A stretch of DNA of 8,052 nucleotides, taken from the NCBI GenBank assembly GCA_026991055.1, contig JALXCE010000065.1, forward strand, positions 1 through 8,052. The letters run 5' to 3'. The notes below the pieces were generated by a model. That model was not told the DNA's origin. It ran no database searches and was given only the letters and a program-made list of their open reading frames with translations. Shown piece by piece: positions 6,639 through 8,052 of the stretch. The position numbers were made by a program, and so were the translations under genes. Origin of the DNA: Caldifarciminota bacterium (GTDB lineage: Bacteria > Hydrothermota > Hydrothermia > B15-G9 > WFZT01). Positions within the stretch are counted from its first letter, which is position 1; each line of letters starts with the position of its first letter.

Positions 6639-7625
6639 CTATTTAAAGGGTCTATCAATATAAATCCATATCTTTGAAAAGCTACCAGGAATATAATGTG
6701 GACCGAACAATCTGTATTCCATGAAATATCCTACGTAATCATCCTCTCCCCTGCATCCAGAGTCTCGTTCTTTTATTAAAAAATAGAAAGTATCAGTCGC
6801 TGTATCGTGATAGTAAACTCTTCTATGGAATCCGTATAAAAAAGAGCAATAACTGTCACTGCAACTATTTGGATACCACCTCTGTGGATAATCTACTTCT
6901 GTAAAATCCGTTGTATCTCTATAATCCTCTCCAACATTACGAGTAACTACGTAAATTTCCATGGGATTACACCAGTATAAAATAGGATCGAAACATTTAG
7001 ATATAAATAACCCTTCTATAAAAGGGATGGAATAAACAACTTTATTATTCTCATTCTTCTCGAAAGAATGTAAAGAATTTTCGTTAGCAATTGCATTTAT
7101 GTTAATCAATGGAACTGTGTCTCCTTCCCACCACTCTGGAGATAATACCACTATTGGGTACTTATTAAAATCATCTACAAGAATAGTTTTTACTACCTTT
7201 CCGTTTTTGTATAAGGGGATTTCTTTTATCATTTCCTCATCAATCATAGGATCGAATGTGAAATATGGTTCCACTTCGTCTTTTTCCCACCTGGAGAACC
7301 ATTCATTTCGAATAAAGAGGATGAAAGAGTCATTCGGTAGGACCGTTTTAATATCATTAACAGGCACACCATTACGGATTAAATAATCTCTCACTTTATC
7401 AAAAGAAACCTTTCTTTCGGTACCTATATCAGTAAGATAAAACATCTTACGAATTTCTTTACTGCGTATCGTAGCAATTGACAACTCTCGCGTTATTGAA
7501 TCAAGCAAGGAATAAACAACCCTGTATGTTTTATCCTCTTTATAGCTATCATTCACGAATTTCCCACCTTTATCACATGATGCATTTATTATGATTACCA
7601 TCAATATTAGAACTAACTTTTTCAT
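6639..7625 (-). CDS. Predicted lipoprotein of unknown function
   Basis: I do not recognise this 328-residue protein. Its N-terminus (MKK, hydrophobic run to Ile13, then NASC) is a bacterial lipoprotein signal peptide with the lipid-bearing Cys at 17; Asn at -3 makes the lipobox imperfect. Asp follows the Cys, which in E. coli would keep it in the inner membrane, though that rule need not apply here. The mature part is soluble, rich in aromatic and acidic residues, and has five further cysteines at 211, 219, 255, 260 and 291, the first four as CX7C and CX4C pairs that could form disulfides. There are no internal membrane segments and no catalytic motif that I can identify. The start is well supported by AGGAGGTC six bases upstream and a promoter. 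It precedes the receptor-like barrel gene by 33 bp on the same strand, so an envelope partnership is plausible. Its DNA is clearly more AT-rich than carB. Confidence 0.8.
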   Translation of the reverse strand: MKKLVLILMVIIINASCDKGGKFVNDSYKEDKTYRVVYSLLDSITRELSIATIRSKEIRKMFYLTDIGTERKVSFDKVRDYLIRNGVPVNDIKTVLPNDSFILFIRNEWFSRWEKDEVEPYFTFDPMIDEEMIKEIPLYKNGKVVKTILVDDFNKYPIVVLSPEWWEGDTVPLININAIANENSLHSFEKNENNKVVYSIPFIEGLFISKCFDPILYWCNPMEIYVVTRNVGEDYRDTTDFTEVDYPQRWYPNSCSDSYCSFLYGFHRRVYYHDTATDTFYFLIKERDSGCRGEDDYVGYFMEYRLFGPHYIPGSFSKIWIYIDRPFK

Positions 7626-7630
7626 TGTAA

Positions 7631-7638
7631 GACCTCCT
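7631..7638 (-). promoter_or_regulatory. Shine-Dalgarno site (AGGAGGTC) of the lipoprotein gene
   Basis: The minus strand reads AGGAGGTC, near-perfect complementarity to the 16S rRNA 3' end, with GGAGGT ending about 7 bases before the ATG at 7625. It settles the start codon and contrasts with the absent Shine-Dalgarno at carB, the barrel gene and the acetyltransferase gene. Confidence 0.85.
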
Positions 7639-7642
7639 TTTT

Positions 7643-7671
7643 ATTATATCAATATGCAATTTTTATGCCAC
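7643..7671 (-). promoter_or_regulatory. Sigma-70-type promoter of the lipoprotein gene
   Basis: On the minus strand, -10 TATAAT (7648-7643) is preceded by an extended -10 TG (7651-7650). A 17-bp spacer separates it from a four-of-six -35, GTGGCA (7671-7666). The predicted transcript starts near 7636, so the leader is short and begins almost at the Shine-Dalgarno. It probably drives the lipoprotein gene and, by read-through, the barrel gene. Confidence 0.65.
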
Positions 7672-7688
7672 AAAATCACACATTTCTC

Positions 7689-7704
7689 AAAAATGGCTTG
7701 GTTC
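7689..7704 (+). repeat. Imperfect direct repeat, left copy
   Basis: AAAAATGGCTTGGTTC here matches 14 of 16 bases of AAAAATGACTTGGTCC at 7949-7964. The two copies bracket the palindrome array, 260 bp apart start to start. Function unknown. Confidence 0.45.
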
Positions 7705-7744
7705 AACGGTTTTCGGGATTTTTGAATTATGAGGAAGTTTGCAA

Positions 7745-7767
7745 AGTGTAAACTGATAGTTTACACT
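7745..7767. repeat. Palindrome copy 1 (TGTAAACT-type inverted repeat)
   Basis: A perfect 10-bp inverted repeat: left arm AGTGTAAACT, a 3-base centre GAT, then the exact reverse complement of the left arm. The two-fold symmetry suits a dimeric DNA-binding protein. It is centred at 7756, about 120 bp upstream of the predicted lipoprotein transcript start. It has no T-run after it, so it is not an obvious terminator. Confidence 0.75.
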
Positions 7768-7809
7768 CATTTGTTATCGAACGCACGAAAATCTTGGTAA
7801 CAACAAGAC

Positions 7810-7826
7810 TTAGTTGTGTCAACTAA
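7810..7826. repeat. Second palindrome overlapping copy 2
   Basis: TTAGTTG, centre TGT, CAACTAA: a perfect 7-bp inverted repeat that shares its right arm with the left arm of copy 2. As a hairpin or protein site it would be mutually exclusive with copy 2. Confidence 0.4.
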
Positions 7827-7835
7827 TAGTTTACA
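7817..7835. repeat. Palindrome copy 2 (degenerate)
   Basis: Left arm TGTCAACT, centre AAT, right arm AGTTTACA. The right arm matches the other copies exactly and the left arm has one change (C for A at 7820). It is centred at 7826, 70 bp from copy 1. That one change also creates an overlapping palindrome at 7810-7826. Confidence 0.65.
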
Positions 7836-7883
7836 GTACTTTTGTACTATTTCTGTATTTTTCCAAGTATTTCTGCGGGTTTT

Positions 7884-7911
7884 CATGTGTAAACTAAGGA
7901 GTTTACACATG
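7884..7911. repeat. Palindrome copy 3 (longest)
   Basis: A perfect 12-bp inverted repeat: left arm CATGTGTAAACT, 4-base centre AAGG, then the exact reverse complement. The centre is at 7897.5, about 71 bp from copy 2. It has the same TGTAAACT/AGTTTACA core as copies 1 and 2, with one extra base in the centre and longer arms. Confidence 0.75.
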
Positions 7912-7948
7912 TTTAAAATCGAGCTATCACGGGAAACATGATGAGGTT

Positions 7949-7964
7949 AAAAATGACTTGGTCC
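7949..7964 (+). repeat. Imperfect direct repeat, right copy
   Basis: AAAAATGACTTGGTCC, differing at two positions from the left copy at 7689-7704. It lies just beyond the third palindrome, ahead of the right-edge open frame. Confidence 0.45.
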
Positions 7965-7995
7965 CATTTATATTAGGGAGGCTAAATTTATTCGG

Positions 7996-8052
7996 ATGGA
8001 AAGTTATGTTGTAGAGATAACTTATTATGTGAGTTTAATTAAGGGGGAGGGG
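7996..8052 (+). CDS. Possible start of an unidentified gene (3'-truncated by window edge)
   Basis: From ATG at 7996 the frame stays open for 19 codons (MESYVVEITYYVS...) to the window edge. The nearest in-frame upstream stop is TGA at 7954-7956. AGGGAGG at 7975-7981 could be a Shine-Dalgarno but stands 14 bases from the ATG, longer than usual. A weak forward -10 (TATATT, 7969-7974) lies just upstream. The protein is too short to assign. If real, the gene would be divergent from the lipoprotein and share the palindrome-bearing intergenic region. Confidence 0.3.
   Translation, partial: MESYVVEITYYVSLIKGEG

Larger units (their letters stand above)
7626..7995. other. Gene-free AT-rich regulatory or repeat region
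   Basis: About 370 bp without a convincing gene in any frame. The left end holds the minus-strand lipoprotein promoter. The middle (7745-7911) holds three palindromes at about 70-bp spacing. A 16-bp imperfect direct repeat brackets them at 7689-7704 and 7949-7964. The right end has a weak forward -10-like TATATT (7969-7974) and a purine-rich AGGGAGG (7975-7981). The only short open frame I traced, from the ATG at 7729, has 23 codons and runs through a palindrome, so I do not call it. Confidence 0.7.

Noticed and set aside
7729..7800. 23-codon forward frame starting MRKFAKCK
   Set aside because: Too short, no ribosome-binding site, and it runs through palindrome copy 1, so its sequence is explained by the repeat.
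7745..7911. CRISPR array
   Set aside because: Only three units, whose conserved part is a short palindrome with differing arm lengths and centres; there is no constant 24-37 bp repeat and no cas gene is visible.
7745..7911. BirA (biotin repressor) operators
   Set aside because: The half-site resembles TGTAAACC, but BirA sites have about 14-16 bp between half-sites, here 3-4 bp, and the inner base is T instead of C. No biotin genes are present.
7884..7911. Intrinsic terminator
   Set aside because: The stem is AT-rich and not followed by a proper T-run on either strand; no called gene ends just upstream.

Overview
The window looks like chromosomal DNA from a diderm (outer-membrane-bearing) bacterium of moderate to low GC. 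The diderm reading rests on a TonB-receptor-like beta-barrel with a typical C-terminal strand and on a predicted lipoprotein. The lineage cannot be fixed by eye. A PEGA/carboxypeptidase-regulatory-like domain in front of a receptor-like barrel fits FCB-type or candidate-phylum (for example WOR-3-like) genomes, but that is a guess. I see no rRNA, tRNA, transposase or CRISPR array.

Layout. Positions 1-116 may hold the tail of an unidentified + strand gene. A two-gene + strand operon follows: a GNAT acetyltransferase (190-648) overlapping by 4 bp a DapA/NanA-superfamily aldolase or dehydratase (645-1526). The stop codon of the latter directly abuts the stop of the convergent carB (4769-1527, - strand), which encodes the full-length large subunit of carbamoyl-phosphate synthetase. 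Upstream of carB on the same strand are a TonB-receptor-like outer-membrane barrel (6605-4797) and an unrecognised lipoprotein (7625-6639). The three - strand genes are spaced 27 and 33 bp apart. The lipoprotein has its own good promoter and Shine-Dalgarno site.

Right end. From about 7626 to 7995 there is no convincing gene. This stretch holds the main non-coding surprise: three copies of a palindrome with TGTAAACT/AGTTTACA half-sites, centred about 70 bp apart, flanked by a 16-bp imperfect direct repeat. A short open frame starts at 7996 and runs off the window.

How the genes relate. carB supplies carbamoyl phosphate for pyrimidine and arginine synthesis and needs a CarA partner that is not in the window. 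The acetyltransferase and DapA-like enzyme are translationally coupled and may act on one amino-acid or oxo-acid substrate. The lipoprotein and barrel are plausible envelope partners. The array lies between the lipoprotein promoter and the right-edge frame, so it could control either. Start signals are mixed: the acetyltransferase and carB lack a Shine-Dalgarno and have TATAAT 7-9 bases before the start, as in leaderless mRNAs, whereas the DapA-like gene and the lipoprotein have good ribosome-binding sites.
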